Shown: positions 49,559-59,342, counted from the first letter of the stretch. The stretch: DNA of 64,000 nucleotides from Ciceribacter sp. L1K22 (GCF_017599385.1 NZ_JAGFPK010000002.1:124001-188000), one strand, 5' to 3'. A program made the numbers and translations. The notes: a model not told the origin generated them from the sequence alone.

Positions 49559-50296
49559 TTGATATCGAATAGTCTGAACCGTCGTTCCTTCCTAATCGGA
49601 GGCGCCGGAGTGGCGACCACGTTGCTTGCGGGTTGTACGACGACATCGCCCCAGCGGGCCGAGGCTCAACCCGAGCCGGTCGACAACTCCATGTACGCGC
49701 TGATGTATGCCGCGATGCCGCAGGAGCAGTTTCCGCTGCCGGCGATCCCGTACGAGAAGATCGATCCACGGTTCTATCGGCAGATGGTGCCGAACGTGAC
49801 AGGCGAACGTCCCGGCGTCATTGTCGTCGATACCACGAACCACTTCCTGTACCTGACCTATGAAGGCGGCCAAGCCATGCGCTACGGTGTCGGGCTTGGC
49901 CGGGCCGGTTTCGAGTGGTCCGGTCGCGGCGTGATCCAGTACAAGCGCGAGTGGCCACGCTGGACGCCGCCCAACGAAATGGTCGCGCGACAGCCGGAAC
50001 TCGAACCCTATTCGATCGCCAATGGCGGAATGGATCCTGGGCTCAACAATCCGCTTGGCGCCCGTGCGCTCTACATCTTCAAGAACGGCGAAGACACGCT
50101 TTATCGAATCCATGGTTCGCCAGAATGGTGGACGATCGGCAAATCGGTGTCATCCGGTTGCGTGCGTATGCTCAACCAGGATGTGATCGATCTTTACAAC
50201 CGCGTGCCCGGTGGAACGCCTATCCTCGTGAAGGGCGTCGGAATGGGTGAGGTGCCGGTCGCAGGTTCTGTTCCAGGTTTGCCCGATCAGGTCTAG
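49559..50296 (+). CDS. L,D-transpeptidase, ErfK/YbiS type, Tat lipoprotein
   Basis: 245 residues from a TTG at 49559 with GAGG 8 bases ahead. The N terminus LNRRSFLIGGAG carries a twin-arginine motif and then LLAGC, a lipobox, so it is probably exported folded and lipid-anchored. The YkuD domain covers VIVVDTTNHFLYLTYEGG to the end, with active-site YRIHGSPEWWTIGKSVSSGCVRM (shown here in two parts: YRIHGS and SVSSGCVRM). It crosslinks peptidoglycan. It ends one base from the convergent lactonase gene. Confidence 0.88.
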   Translation: MISNSLNRRSFLIGGAGVATTLLAGCTTTSPQRAEAQPEPVDNSMYALMYAAMPQEQFPLPAIPYEKIDPRFYRQMVPNVTGERPGVIVVDTTNHFLYLTYEGGQAMRYGVGLGRAGFEWSGRGVIQYKREWPRWTPPNEMVARQPELEPYSIANGGMDPGLNNPLGARALYIFKNGEDTLYRIHGSPEWWTIGKSVSSGCVRMLNQDVIDLYNRVPGGTPILVKGVGMGEVPVAGSVPGLPDQV

Positions 50297-50297
50297 C

Positions 50298-51263
50298 TCA
50301 CGGATACTGCACGCCGTTTGTCGTCGTATATATCGCATAGAGTGAGTTCGTCGCGGTGATGAAGAGGCGGTTCCGGCGGGGGCCGCCAAATGTGAGATTG
50401 GCGACCGTCTGCGGCACGAGAACCTTGCCGAGCAGGGTTCCGTCCGGCGCAAAGCAATGGACACCATCGCCGGCGCTGGTCCAGAGATTGCCTGCTGTGT
50501 CGATGCGGAAACCATCGGGCAGGCCTTGGTCCACCTCGCAAAAGACGCGACCGTTTGACAGCCTCCGCCCATCGAGAACATCGAAGACGCGAATGTGGCG
50601 TGGCAGGGTGTCATCGTGGCTGGCGCCGGAATCGGCGACATACAGCAGGCTTTCATCGGGCGAGAAGGCGAGGCCATTGGGCTGGTTGAAGTCGTCCGCA
50701 ACGATTTCCAGTTCGCCGCTCACCGGATCGAGGCGGAAGACGTTTCGGGTCGGCAGGTCGGGTTCGGTGCGGTAGCCTTCGTAGTCGGAGAGAATGCCGT
50801 AGCTCGGATCGGTGAACCAGATGCTTCCGTCAGACTTCGCCACGACGTCATTGGGAGAGTTCAGACGGCGTCCCCGGTAGCTTTCGGCGAGCACGGTGAT
50901 CGAACCGTCGATCTCGGTGCGGATGAGGCGCCGACCGCCGTGTTCACATGATATCAGCCGGCCCTGCCGATCTCGCGTGTTGCCGTTGATGAAGTTGGTG
51001 TGGTCCCGGTAGACGCTCACGCCGTGGTCGGGAACGTAGCGAAGCATACGCTGGTTGGGGATATCGCTGAAAAGCAGGCAGTTCTGGTCGGCGAACCACA
51101 CAGGTCCCTCCGCCCAGCGGCAGCCAGAGTAGAGTTCCTCCAGCCTGGCGCTCGAGACGATCAGGTTTTGGAATCGCGGGTCCCGGATTTCGTAGAGGGT
51201 GTCTGTGGTGTTGGCCATCGTCTTGCTGCCGGTTTTGATAGTGATGGACATCGGACGGCTCAT
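50298..51263 (-). CDS. SMP-30/gluconolactonase family lactonase
   Basis: 321 residues, six-bladed beta propeller. Metal ligands are in CRWAEGPVW (Glu), NSPNDVV (Asn) and YVADSGASHD (Asp). It should open a sugar lactone to the acid. The ATG at 51263 overlaps the stop of the permease gene (ATGA); starts at 51251 and 51218 are possible. It is the last gene of the ribose-type ABC operon, so it probably acts on the lactone of the imported sugar, feeding the sugar-acid dehydratase at 59457. Confidence 0.86.
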   Translation of the reverse strand: MSRPMSITIKTGSKTMANTTDTLYEIRDPRFQNLIVSSARLEELYSGCRWAEGPVWFADQNCLLFSDIPNQRMLRYVPDHGVSVYRDHTNFINGNTRDRQGRLISCEHGGRRLIRTEIDGSITVLAESYRGRRLNSPNDVVAKSDGSIWFTDPSYGILSDYEGYRTEPDLPTRNVFRLDPVSGELEIVADDFNQPNGLAFSPDESLLYVADSGASHDDTLPRHIRVFDVLDGRRLSNGRVFCEVDQGLPDGFRIDTAGNLWTSAGDGVHCFAPDGTLLGKVLVPQTVANLTFGGPRRNRLFITATNSLYAIYTTTNGVQYP

Positions 51264-52198
51264 CGCGTTCGGACGGGACGGCTGGCGACGAGGATTACGG
51301 TGATGATGATGACGCCGGTGAGGATCAGGCGGATCCCGGCTCCAAAACCATAGGTGTTGAGCATCGATACCACGAGGAAAAGAAACAGCGCCGCACCCCA
51401 GATGCCGGGTACGTTGGAGTTGCCGCCGGCCACCGCCGAGCCGCCGATGACGACGACCGCGATCGACATCAGCAGGTATTCCGCGCCCATGTTCAGCGCC
51501 GCGCCACCAGAGAAGCTCGCGAGCAGATAACCGCAAAGCCCAGCCATGATGGCGCAGAGGACGTAGGTGGCGAGACGTGTTCCGTCGACCGGGATTCCCG
51601 CCATCCGCGCCGCGAACATGCTCTGGCCGATCGCGGAAATCCAGCGGCCGTAGATGGTCCGCTCCAGAAGCCACCATCCGAGGATAGAAAGCACCAGCGC
51701 GACGATGGCAAGGTTGGGGATGCCGAGAGTTGTCGCGGTGGTGAAATTGGCCAGCATTTCGGGCGGCTTGATGCGCAGGCCGCGATTGTACCAGATCGCA
51801 GCCGACTGGATGATGAAGCTGGTGGAAAGGGTGGCGATGATCGGCGGAATGCGCAAAAGCTTGATCAGGGCGTAATTCAACATGCCTATCGCAACGCCAA
51901 TAGCGATTGCGACGATCAGGCCGAGGAGGAGCATCGAATCCTGGCCGCCCATGATCTTCAGGGCGACGGTGCCGGACAGCGTAATGGTTGCCGGGACCGA
52001 CAGATCGATGTTGCCGGGGCCGAGTGTGATCACCAGCATCTGGCCGATGCCGACGACGATCGAGAAGGCTGCAAAGGTGAGGGCGGCCTGGGAGAGGCCG
52101 ACGAAACTCGCCCCGCCCGTGAAAAGCAGGGTGATCACCCAGGTCGCAAGCGCGGCGACGAAGGACCAGATCCAGGGTTTGGAAAACAGCGTGGTCAT
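51260..52198 (-). CDS. ribose-type ABC permease (RbsC family), second subunit
   Basis: 312 residues. RbsC features: GQMLVITLGPGNIDLSVPATITLSG near residue 60 and AGLCGYLLASFSGGAALNMG, then VVIGGSAVAGGNSNVPGIWGA. AAGGAG lies 8 bases ahead of the ATG at 52198. It is paired with the gene upstream; the two likely form a heterodimeric pore. Confidence 0.88.
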   Translation of the reverse strand: MTTLFSKPWIWSFVAALATWVITLLFTGGASFVGLSQAALTFAAFSIVVGIGQMLVITLGPGNIDLSVPATITLSGTVALKIMGGQDSMLLLGLIVAIAIGVAIGMLNYALIKLLRIPPIIATLSTSFIIQSAAIWYNRGLRIKPPEMLANFTTATTLGIPNLAIVALVLSILGWWLLERTIYGRWISAIGQSMFAARMAGIPVDGTRLATYVLCAIMAGLCGYLLASFSGGAALNMGAEYLLMSIAVVVIGGSAVAGGNSNVPGIWGAALFLFLVVSMLNTYGFGAGIRLILTGVIIITVILVASRPVRTR

Positions 52199-52203
52199 TC
52201 GCT

Positions 52204-53148
52204 TCACTCCTTGCCGGCCCGGACGTCGTGACGGTTGAAGAGAAGGCGCAGGCCCAGCACGACGATGAGGATCGCACCCTGGGCACCGATCTGCCAGTCG
52301 GGCGAGATGCGCAGGAAAGACAGGAACGAAGCCGCAAGCGTCAGCGTGAGCGCGCCGACAACGGCACCGATTGGAGAAACACGGCCGCCGACGAACTCGC
52401 CGCCGCCGAGGATGACGCCGGCTATGGAGAGCAGCGTGTAGCGCAACGCGATGTTGGCGTCGGCGGATGTGGTCAAGCCGACGAGGGCCATGCCGGATAG
52501 CACAGCGAACACGCCTGCCAGGGCATAGGCGGAGGCCTTGACGCGCAGCACCGACCAGCCGGCGCGGGCGACCGATCGCGCATTGCCGCCGACGCCGCGT
52601 ATGACGACCCCGAAGGTGGTGCGCATGATTAGGAGATGAGCGACAACCGCGATAACGATGCTGGCGACGATGGCCATCGGCATGAAGGGCGGCTTGGCGG
52701 TCATGACCGCGCGCAGCCATTCCGGTGCCTGACCACCTGGGGCCGGCAGAATGATCACGGCAAGGCCGCCCCAGACGAAGCTCATGCCGAGCGTCACCAC
52801 GATGGATGGGAGGTCGCGATAGGCGATCATGAAGCCGATCAGGGCGTAAACTCCAATAGCGCCGAGCAGGATCAATACCGCGAGTACGGGCTGGGTCGGC
52901 ATGAAGGCGGCCGTGACGCAGGCGGCGAAGCTGACGAAGGGGCCCATCGACAGGTCGAGATCGTTGACCGCGATGATGATCATCTGCGCGATGGTGGCGA
53001 GCGCGATTGGCACCGCCAGATTGAAGAGCAGGTTGAGGCCGGTGTAGCTCATCGCACGCGGCTGCAGATAGAAGACGGCGCCGAGCAAGGCCACGAGAGA
53101 GACGGCCGGTATCAGCAGCCGCAGGGTGTTGGCCGAAGGCGCCTTCAT
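52204..53148 (-). CDS. ribose-type ABC permease (RbsC family), first subunit
   Basis: 314 residues. Features: [47 protein letters not shown] (coupling region) and [21 protein letters not shown]. The ATG at 53148 overlaps the ATPase gene stop by 4 bases. It differs clearly from the second permease, so this is a two-permease importer rather than a homodimer. Confidence 0.88.
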   Translation of the reverse strand: MKAPSANTLRLLIPAVSLVALLGAVFYLQPRAMSYTGLNLLFNLAVPIALATIAQMIIIAVNDLDLSMGPFVSFAACVTAAFMPTQPVLAVLILLGAIGVYALIGFMIAYRDLPSIVVTLGMSFVWGGLAVIILPAPGGQAPEWLRAVMTAKPPFMPMAIVASIVIAVVAHLLIMRTTFGVVIRGVGGNARSVARAGWSVLRVKASAYALAGVFAVLSGMALVGLTTSADANIALRYTLLSIAGVILGGGEFVGGRVSPIGAVVGALTLTLAASFLSFLRISPDWQIGAQGAILIVVLGLRLLFNRHDVRAGKE

Positions 53149-54647
53149 GCGGCTTCTCCCGTGAAGGATGCCTCGAGTACGGCTTCCTCGGTGATGGCCT
53201 CGCCGACGAGTTCCGTGACGATGGCTCCATCCCGGAAGACATAGACCCGGTCGCAAAGCTGAATTTCGTCCATCTCGGTCGAGTACCAGACGAAGGTTCT
53301 GCCAGCGTCGGCCTCGCGGCGCAGGGTCGCGTAAACTTCCTGCTTGGTGCCGATGTCGACGCCGCGCATCGGGTCGTCCATCAACACGGCCTGGGCTGTG
53401 GTGGATAGGGCGCGGGCGAAGAGCACCTTCTGCTGATTGCCGCCCGACAGGGACAGGATGGGATTGGCGGTATCCGGTGTCCGGATCGCCATGCGCTGTT
53501 TCCAGTCCTCGCCGAGTGCGAGTTCCTTTCCGCGGTCTATCGCGGCGAGGTGAGACAGGGCGTTGAGATTTCCGATCGTCAGGTTGCGCAGGATGCTCCA
53601 TAGGGGAAAGGTGCCGTTGAGCGAGCGATCGCCGGCGACGAAGGCGACGGGGCTTTCAGCAGTCGGCAACCAGTTGCCGCAATTCTTGCGAAAGAGTTCG
53701 AGAAGCATCGTCGTCTGGCCATGACCCGCCAGACCGGCAAGGCCGACGATCTCTCCACGGCGCGCCTCGAAGCCAATGCCGCCAAATGCAGAGGGAATAG
53801 AGAGCGTGACGGCCTGCTCGGACCGGCTGGCACGTTCCCGACCGGCTGCGCGTTCCTTGACGACGCTTCCCATCGTTTCGACAAGGCTGCGAACGGAAAA
53901 TTCGGAAGCGGGTCGGTCGGCGACGATCTTCCCGTCCTTCATGACGACGATCCTGCTGGAGGTAGACAGGATTTCGCCGAGGATATGGGAGATGAAGATG
54001 ACCGACCCGCCTTCCGATACGAAGCGGCGTACATAGGCCAGCAGTTGTTCGGCAAGGCCTGCGTCGAGCGAGGATGTTGGTTCGTCAAGAATGACAAGCC
54101 GTGGCCTGTCGGGCGCCGCCATGAAGTTGATCGCGATCTCGACCATCTGGCGCTCGGCGATCGAAAGATCGCCGACAGCGGAATCCGCCTGGATATGATG
54201 GCCGGGGAAAATGTCGTCGAGCGTCTTGCCGACGAGGGTGGCGGCCCGCTTCCTCCAGCCGAAGCCGGATAGCTGTGCGTGCATGACCCGCGTGTTTTCC
54301 GCCACCGTCAGGTTAGGGCAGAGCGACAGTTCCTGGAAGACGCAGCGAATGCCGTTGGCGCGCGCTCCGGAAACGCCGCTGATGGTGGCCGCCGTGCCGT
54401 ATCGGATTTCACCTTCATGCGGTGTCAGCAGGCCGTTGATGACATTGACGAGTGTCGATTTGCCGGCGCCGTTGTGGCCGACCAGGCCAAGTGCTTCGCC
54501 CGAGGTTATGTCGAGATCGACACCGTCGAGAGCCTTCACGGCTCCGAAGGCGACACGCACGCCTTGCACTGAAACGACGGAATTTGATGAAGGCGTGGCT
54601 GACAAGGCGGGTATGACCTCTGGGTCTGGTAGTCCGGTATCCGGCAC
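53145..54647 (-). CDS. ribose-type ABC ATPase with two nucleotide-binding domains (RbsA family)
   Basis: 500 residues, normal for tandem ATPases. Domain 1: [14 protein letters not shown] (Walker A), [13 protein letters not shown] (signature), [12 protein letters not shown] (Walker B). Domain 2: [15 protein letters not shown] is a degenerate Walker A (no GKS), with [15 protein letters not shown] and [12 protein letters not shown], as is common in this family where one site is weak. The start is a GTG at 54647 inside the stem of a hairpin; a slightly later start is possible because the alignment only begins near [10 protein letters not shown]. Confidence 0.87.
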   Translation of the reverse strand: MPDTGLPDPEVIPALSATPSSNSVVSVQGVRVAFGAVKALDGVDLDITSGEALGLVGHNGAGKSTLVNVINGLLTPHEGEIRYGTAATISGVSGARANGIRCVFQELSLCPNLTVAENTRVMHAQLSGFGWRKRAATLVGKTLDDIFPGHHIQADSAVGDLSIAERQMVEIAINFMAAPDRPRLVILDEPTSSLDAGLAEQLLAYVRRFVSEGGSVIFISHILGEILSTSSRIVVMKDGKIVADRPASEFSVRSLVETMGSVVKERAAGRERASRSEQAVTLSIPSAFGGIGFEARRGEIVGLAGLAGHGQTTMLLELFRKNCGNWLPTAESPVAFVAGDRSLNGTFPLWSILRNLTIGNLNALSHLAAIDRGKELALGEDWKQRMAIRTPDTANPILSLSGGNQQKVLFARALSTTAQAVLMDDPMRGVDIGTKQEVYATLRREADAGRTFVWYSTEMDEIQLCDRVYVFRDGAIVTELVGEAITEEAVLEASFTGEAA

Positions 54648-54682
54648 TCCGCCGCGCCACCAGGGAAGGGCGGGCGGAGTGC
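54644..54682 (-). terminator. intercistronic hairpin between binding-protein and ATPase genes
   Basis: Arms GCACTCCGCC (54644-54653) and GGCGGAGTGC (54673-54682) pair over 10 bases around a 19-base loop. The stem covers the putative GTG start of the ATPase gene (54645-54647). It sits 20 bases after the binding-protein stop. Confidence 0.5.
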
Positions 54683-54702
54683 GGTGTCGGTGACGACGTG
54701 GC

Positions 54703-55719
54703 TTACTTCGCCGCCTCGATCACCTTCTGCGCGTCTTCAAGCGAGTACTCGACGTTGGCGACGCCGCCCTTTTCGGTGGTCTCGAGGTTCTTCTCGAGAT
54801 TGTCCTGGTCGATGCGCAGGAACGGCACGACGAGATCCTTCTTCACGTCCTTGCCATCCAGGATCTGTTGCGCGACCCAGAAGGCGAGCGTGGAGACGCC
54901 GGGAGCAATAGAGACCGACATGGTCTCGTAGCCGCTTGCATCCTTCTGCTGCTTCCACCACTGCAGTTCGTCCTCGCGGTTGCCCATGACGATGATCGGC
55001 GTCGGACGGTTGGCGGCCTGGAAGGCCTGTGCGGCACCGTAGCCGTCACCGCCCTGGGTCACGACCGCGGCGATTTCCGGCAGGCTCGGCAGAACGCCAG
55101 CGACAGCGCGCTGCGCCACGTCCTGGGCCCAGTCGCCATGGACGGAACCGACGATCTTGAACTGCGGGAACTGCTTCACGCCTTCATGGATACCGGCGGA
55201 AATCTCGTCGTCGACGAAGACGCCAGCGAGGCCGCGGATTTCCAGCAGGTTGCCGCCATCGGGCAGCTTGGCGGACAGGTATTCCACCTGGCTGCGGCCC
55301 ATTTCCTTGAAGTCAACGGCGATGCGCCAGGCGCAGGGTTCGGTGACGATGCCGTCGAACGATACGACGGTGATACCGGCGTCGCAGGCTTCCTTCACCG
55401 CACCGTTGAGAGCGGTCGGGGAGGCTGCGTTGACGACGATCGCGTCATAGCCCTGCAGGATCATGTTCTGGATCTGCGCGGCCTGTTCCGTCGCCTGGTT
55501 CTCGGCGGTGGTAAACGGATCGGCAGCGGCGACGACGCCCTGCGAAACGGCGTCCTTCGTCACCTTGTCCCAGCTGGTCAGCATGGCCTGGCGCCAGGAG
55601 TTGCCGGCGTAGTTGTTCGACAGCGCGATCTTCTTGGAAGACGTGTCTGCCTGGGCCGCGATCGGTGCGGCGATGCATGCCATGGCGACGGACGCCATGA
55701 GAATGGTCCTGAAATTCAT
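54703..55719 (-). CDS. ribose-type ABC sugar-binding protein
   Basis: 338 residues. Signal peptide [22 protein letters not shown]. Mature protein is a type I sugar-binding fold ([60 protein letters not shown]). GGGAGAGAGAC precedes the ATG at 55719. It heads the minus-strand operon and is divergent from the histidine kinase gene. Ligand not readable; linkage to sugar-acid enzymes suggests an aldose or polyol. Confidence 0.88.
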   Translation of the reverse strand: MNFRTILMASVAMACIAAPIAAQADTSSKKIALSNNYAGNSWRQAMLTSWDKVTKDAVSQGVVAAADPFTTAENQATEQAAQIQNMILQGYDAIVVNAASPTALNGAVKEACDAGITVVSFDGIVTEPCAWRIAVDFKEMGRSQVEYLSAKLPDGGNLLEIRGLAGVFVDDEISAGIHEGVKQFPQFKIVGSVHGDWAQDVAQRAVAGVLPSLPEIAAVVTQGGDGYGAAQAFQAANRPTPIIVMGNREDELQWWKQQKDASGYETMSVSIAPGVSTLAFWVAQQILDGKDVKKDLVVPFLRIDQDNLEKNLETTEKGGVANVEYSLEDAQKVIEAAK

Positions 55720-55865
55720 GTCTCTCTCCCTCAATGCCGTCACGCGGCTGTTTCCGGGCCGCTCCTCAACGGGGTGCCGGAACCTTGTTTCTGAGGTCTT
55801 GCCCCAGTGACCGAAAGGATGAAGGAAATGTAAAAGCCTGTATAGACGGAGGCGAGCAAACCGGA

Positions 55866-55901
55866 TGCGGGAAGCCGCAGATCGTTTGCGGGTTCCCGCA
55901 A
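55866..55901. promoter_or_regulatory. two palindromes two helical turns apart, candidate response-regulator sites
   Basis: TGCGG-gaag-CCGCA (55866-55879) and TTGCGGGTTCCCGCAA (55886-55901) share a GCGG/CCGC core, and their centres are 21 bases apart, that is, on the same face of the helix. They lie in the 257-base divergent region between the ribose-type operon and the two-component genes. A -10-like TATGCT follows at 55925-55930 toward the kinase gene. Confidence 0.5.
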
Positions 55902-55976
55902 GACAGGAAGGTGTAGTAAGGGGGTATGCTAGTCGGGAGGAGAGCCGCACCGGGGAGGGTTCGGCGGGAGGAGACG

Positions 55977-57200
55977 GTGCCCAAAGCGTTGTCGGCGGAT
56001 TTGTTCGCACAATACCTGCGCATATCGCGACTTTTGGCCGGCCAGCTCGATTTCCAGTCGGCGATAGACGCGGTCGCCAAGGAAATCAAGGATATTGTGC
56101 CCAACGACCACATGGATGTCTGCATCATCGCGCCTGGGAGCACGTTTCACACGGCCTATGAAAGCGGGATAGAGACGGACTGGAGCCGGCGCCCGCCGGC
56201 GAGCATCGACCACAGCCCTTTGCGCAGCCTGTTGCGAGGCGAGGTAGACCGGATCGTCACGGACGATGCCAGCACCGATCCGCAGTTTCATTTCGAGGGA
56301 TCGTTTTCGTTTCCGATCATCGAGCACAAGCTGAAGAGCCGGCTCCATGTGGCGCTCAAGGTGCATGGTGAAACGATCGGTGCCCTGTCTTGCTCGAGCC
56401 TGCGCACTGGCGTTTACGGTCAAGGTGATCTCGACAGGGCCTCTGCGATCGGCGATCTGATCGCGCCCTATTTCTACGCACTCTTGTCGGCGGAACGCGC
56501 CAAGAAATCTGCGATCGTCGAGGCTGAGACGCGGGTTCGCGAAGAGGCCCTGCGCCAGGGGGCGGGGCGCCTGACCGAGGCACTGGAGGCGGAGCGGCAG
56601 CGTATCGGGATGGAGTTGCACGACCAGACGCTGGCGGACATGACGCGCTTTGCCCGCCGTCTGGAGCGGCTTAGCCTGATGCCCGATCTTCCCGGCGAGA
56701 TGCTGGAGCCGCTGACGCGCAGCCTGCAGCAATCCATGCGGGACCTTCGGCAGATCATCGAGCAGGCGCGCCCCTCCGTGCTGCAACTCTTCGGCCCGGC
56801 TGAGGCCATCGAGAACCATCTCGAACGGTCGATCCGCGATAGCGGCATGTCGATCGAATGGGAGCTGCTCGACGAGACCGACGGCGCGTCCGCCGAACTG
56901 CCGCAGGCGGTATCAGTGGCGATCTACCGGATCGCCCAGGAGGCGATCAACAACGCCATTCGCCATTCGCAAGGCGATCGGGTCGACGTGCGCCTGTGGA
57001 AGGACAAGGGGGTTGTGGTGCTCGATATCCGCGACAACGGGATTGGCATGACGACGCCCCCCGGTCCGCGCGGCAGCGGCATCGACAACATGCGTACCCG
57101 CGCCAGGCTGATTTCGGCGCAGTTTGCCTGCCGGAGCGACGGGAGCGGCACAACGGTTTCCGTGCGGCTGCCACGGCTGGAACAGGGAGTGAAGATATGA
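55977..57200 (+). CDS. soluble GAF-domain histidine kinase, NarX/DegS type
   Basis: 407 residues. No membrane helix is seen, so the sensor is cytoplasmic. Residues 10-180 form a GAF-like domain (ISRLLAGQLDFQSAIDAVAKEI and SRLHVALKVHGETIGALSCSS). The phospho-acceptor is H215 in ERQRIGMELHDQTLADM, the HisKA_3 type, and the ATPase part has NNAIRHSQGDRVDV and IRDNGIGM with GSGIDNMRTRARL. GTG 55977 is preceded by GGGAGGAGACG, which decides the start. The response regulator gene overlaps its end by 4 bases. It likely senses a cell-internal sugar signal. Confidence 0.87.
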   Translation: MPKALSADLFAQYLRISRLLAGQLDFQSAIDAVAKEIKDIVPNDHMDVCIIAPGSTFHTAYESGIETDWSRRPPASIDHSPLRSLLRGEVDRIVTDDASTDPQFHFEGSFSFPIIEHKLKSRLHVALKVHGETIGALSCSSLRTGVYGQGDLDRASAIGDLIAPYFYALLSAERAKKSAIVEAETRVREEALRQGAGRLTEALEAERQRIGMELHDQTLADMTRFARRLERLSLMPDLPGEMLEPLTRSLQQSMRDLRQIIEQARPSVLQLFGPAEAIENHLERSIRDSGMSIEWELLDETDGASAELPQAVSVAIYRIAQEAINNAIRHSQGDRVDVRLWKDKGVVVLDIRDNGIGMTTPPGPRGSGIDNMRTRARLISAQFACRSDGSGTTVSVRLPRLEQGVKI

Positions 57201-57916
57201 AAGTTCTGATCGTTGAGGACGACCCGCTGCATCGTTCCTACCTGCATGAAGCGGTCCGAACCGCCTTGCCGGAGTGTGATTTCATCCTTGAGGCCTCCGA
57301 CGGAACGGCCGGCGAAAAGCTTGCCCGTGAACATCGCTTCGAACGCATCGTCATGGACCTCCAGATGAGCCCGCGCAACGGCATCGAAGCGGCGCGGACG
57401 ATCTGGCGCGAGCGGCCGGATACCAGCATCCTCTTCTGGTCGAACTATGCCGACGAGGCGAACGTTCGGGGGCTTTCCCGGATCGTGCCGGACGGAGCGG
57501 CCTATGGCTATGTCCTGAAGTCGGCGTCCGACGAGCGGCTGCGGCTCGCGCTTCGGTCGATCTTTGTCGAGTCACAGTGTGTCATCGATCGCGAAATTCG
57601 CGGCCTGCAGCAGAAAAGCCAAGGGCATGCCCATGGCTTCAGCGATTCCGAGTACGAGATCCTCGTCGACATCGCGCTCGGACTAACGGATCGGGCGATT
57701 GCCCGACGTCGTCACCTGTCGCTGCGCAGCGTACAGAACAGGCTACAGAGCATCTATCAAAAACTCGGCGTGCAGAGCGCCGTTGATGAGCCCACTTCGG
57801 AAGCTTCCTTCAATCTCCGGACGCGCGCGGTGACGATGGCCTTTCTGCGCAAGCTCCTGAACCACTCGGCGCTTGAGCGTGCCGAGGCGGAGTTGGCGCA
57901 GTGGCTGAAGCGTTAG
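57197..57916 (+). CDS. two-component response regulator, NarL/LuxR type
   Basis: 239 residues. Receiver domain: LIVEDDPLH (acid pocket), D54 in IVMDLQMSPRNG as the phosphorylation site, and GYVLKSASDE with the conserved lysine. The C-terminal HTH reads FSDSEYEILVDIALGLTDRAIARRRHLSLRSVQNRLQSIYQKLG (written in part), a divergent LuxR-type helix-turn-helix followed by an extra 50-residue tail. ATG overlaps the kinase stop (ATGA). It should control the divergent ABC operon through the palindromes at 55866-55901. Confidence 0.88.
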   Translation: MKVLIVEDDPLHRSYLHEAVRTALPECDFILEASDGTAGEKLAREHRFERIVMDLQMSPRNGIEAARTIWRERPDTSILFWSNYADEANVRGLSRIVPDGAAYGYVLKSASDERLRLALRSIFVESQCVIDREIRGLQQKSQGHAHGFSDSEYEILVDIALGLTDRAIARRRHLSLRSVQNRLQSIYQKLGVQSAVDEPTSEASFNLRTRAVTMAFLRKLLNHSALERAEAELAQWLKR

Positions 57917-57923
57917 TGCGGGA

Positions 57924-57942
57924 AAACCTGTATGACAGGTTT
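57924..57942. promoter_or_regulatory. operator-like palindrome before the SDR gene
   Basis: AAACCTGT-ATG-ACAGGTTT is a perfect inverted repeat with a 3-base centre. The core TGTATGACA matches GntR/FCD-type sites. TATAGT (57962-57967) is a likely -10 box, so the palindrome would cover or touch the -35 region. It lies 8 bases past the response-regulator stop. Confidence 0.55.
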
Positions 57943-57997
57943 CATCGCTGCGCTGCCTGGCTATAGTGGCGTCTAAGAATCCCAATGGAGTTTGCAT

Positions 57998-58765
57998 ATG
58001 ACGGCGTCCCTGTTCAGCCTCGAAGGCAAGACTGCTCTCGTCACCGGGTCGTCCCGTGGCCTCGGTCTTGCCATTGCCAAGTCCTTCGCGGCAACTGGTG
58101 CCGATATCGTCATCAACGGCGTTGACGCCGCGCGACTGGATGGCACCGCCGCACAGTTGACGGACAAGGGATACCGGGTGCGGGCGGAAGCCTTCGACGT
58201 GACTGACGAGACGGCCGTTGTTCGCGCCTTCGAGCGTCTGGACGCAGACGGTGTCACGGTCGACATCCTCGTCAACAATGCCGGCATCCAGCTCAGAAAG
58301 CCGCTTGTCGAGTTCACCGCTGCCGAATGGCACAAGGTACTCGACACCAATCTCACCAGCGCGTTCCTCGTCGCTCGAGAGGCGGCAAAACGGATGATCC
58401 CGCGTGGTCAGGGCAAGATCATCAATATCGGTTCGCTGATGAGCAATTTCGCCCGCCCGACCGTGGCGCCCTATACGGCCGCGAAGGGCGGCATCCGGCT
58501 GCTTACCCAGTCCATGGCAGCCGAATGGGCGGAGCATGGTATCCAGTCGAACGCCATCGGGCCGGGTTACATGCTGACCGATATGAACCAGGCGCTGACC
58601 AGCAATCCGCAGTTCGACAGCTGGGTGAAGGGGCGGACACCATCACGGCGCTGGGGCAGGCCGGAGGAACTTTGCGGTGCCGCCATTTTCTTGGCGTCGA
58701 GCGCATCGGATTATGTCAACGGACAGATCATTTACGTCGATGGCGGCATGAGCGCCGTGCTCTGA
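57998..58765 (+). CDS. short-chain dehydrogenase, gluconate 5-dehydrogenase (IdnO)-like
   Basis: 255 residues. Coenzyme motif TGSSRGLGLAIA, NNAGIQLRKPL, catalytic serine in NIGSLMSNFARPT and Y-x3-K in YTAAKGG, and the C-terminal SDYVNGQIIYVDGGMSAVL. The early ATSLFSLEGKTALVTG-like layout (TASLFSLEGKTALVTG) is typical of gluconate 5-dehydrogenases, which interconvert 5-keto-gluconate and gluconate. ATG 57998 has TGGAG 7 bases ahead. It probably oxidises or reduces a keto sugar acid linked to the neighbouring sugar genes. Confidence 0.85.
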   Translation: MTASLFSLEGKTALVTGSSRGLGLAIAKSFAATGADIVINGVDAARLDGTAAQLTDKGYRVRAEAFDVTDETAVVRAFERLDADGVTVDILVNNAGIQLRKPLVEFTAAEWHKVLDTNLTSAFLVAREAAKRMIPRGQGKIINIGSLMSNFARPTVAPYTAAKGGIRLLTQSMAAEWAEHGIQSNAIGPGYMLTDMNQALTSNPQFDSWVKGRTPSRRWGRPEELCGAAIFLASSASDYVNGQIIYVDGGMSAVL

Positions 58766-58788
58766 GCATTGAAAGCCTTAAATGAAAA

Positions 58789-58812
58789 CGCCGTCGGTGA
58801 GGACCGACGGCG
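58789..58812. terminator. bidirectional terminator between SDR and msrA
   Basis: CGCCGTCGGT (58789-58798) pairs with ACCGACGGCG (58803-58812) around a 4-base GAGG loop. AAAA precedes the stem and CATTT follows it, so it serves the minus-strand msrA gene well (T-run after the stem) and the plus-strand SDR gene less well. Confidence 0.75.
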
Positions 58813-58832
58813 CATTTCGTATTCAGGTGGAC

Positions 58833-59342
58833 TTACGCAGCGCGGCGCGGCAGCTTCCAGTTAGGGCGCGGGAAGTGGCAGGTGTAGCCGTTCGGATAAC
58901 GCTCCAGATAGTCCTGGTGCTCGGGCTCAGCTTCCCAGAAATCGCCGACCGGCTCGACTTCCGTCACGACCTTGCCAGGCCACAGACCTGATGCGTCGAC
59001 GTCTGCGATCGTCTCCTCGGCGACGCGCTTCTGCTCATCGCTGGTGTAGTAGATCGCCGAGCGATAGCTCATGCCGACATCGTTACCCTGGCGGTTCTTC
59101 GTCGAGGGATCATGAATCTGGAAGAAGAACTCCAGGATATCGCGATAGCTGGTCTTCGTGGGATCAAAAACGATCTCGATGCCTTCGGCGTGAGTGCCAT
59201 GATTGCGATAGGTGGCATTGGGCACGTCGCCGCCGGTGTAGCCGACGCGCGTCGATATCACGCCCGGCATGCGGCGGATCAACTGCTGCATGCCCCAGAA
59301 ACATCCGCCTGCCAGGACGGCACGTTCGGTGGTCGTCGTCAT
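58833..59342 (-). CDS. msrA: peptide methionine sulfoxide reductase MsrA
   Basis: 169 residues, normal length. The active site [13 protein letters not shown] holds the catalytic cysteine, and [26 protein letters not shown] (here [15 protein letters not shown]) and [20 protein letters not shown] follow as in MsrA. It repairs S-methionine sulfoxide in proteins. GGAGAATTGC precedes the ATG at 59342. No second cysteine pair is seen in the tail ([10 protein letters not shown]), so recycling may use a thiol from outside. It stands alone between sugar-acid genes. Confidence 0.95.
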   Translation of the reverse strand: MTTTTERAVLAGGCFWGMQQLIRRMPGVISTRVGYTGGDVPNATYRNHGTHAEGIEIVFDPTKTSYRDILEFFFQIHDPSTKNRQGNDVGMSYRSAIYYTSDEQKRVAEETIADVDASGLWPGKVVTEVEPVGDFWEAEPEHQDYLERYPNGYTCHFPRPNWKLPRRAA

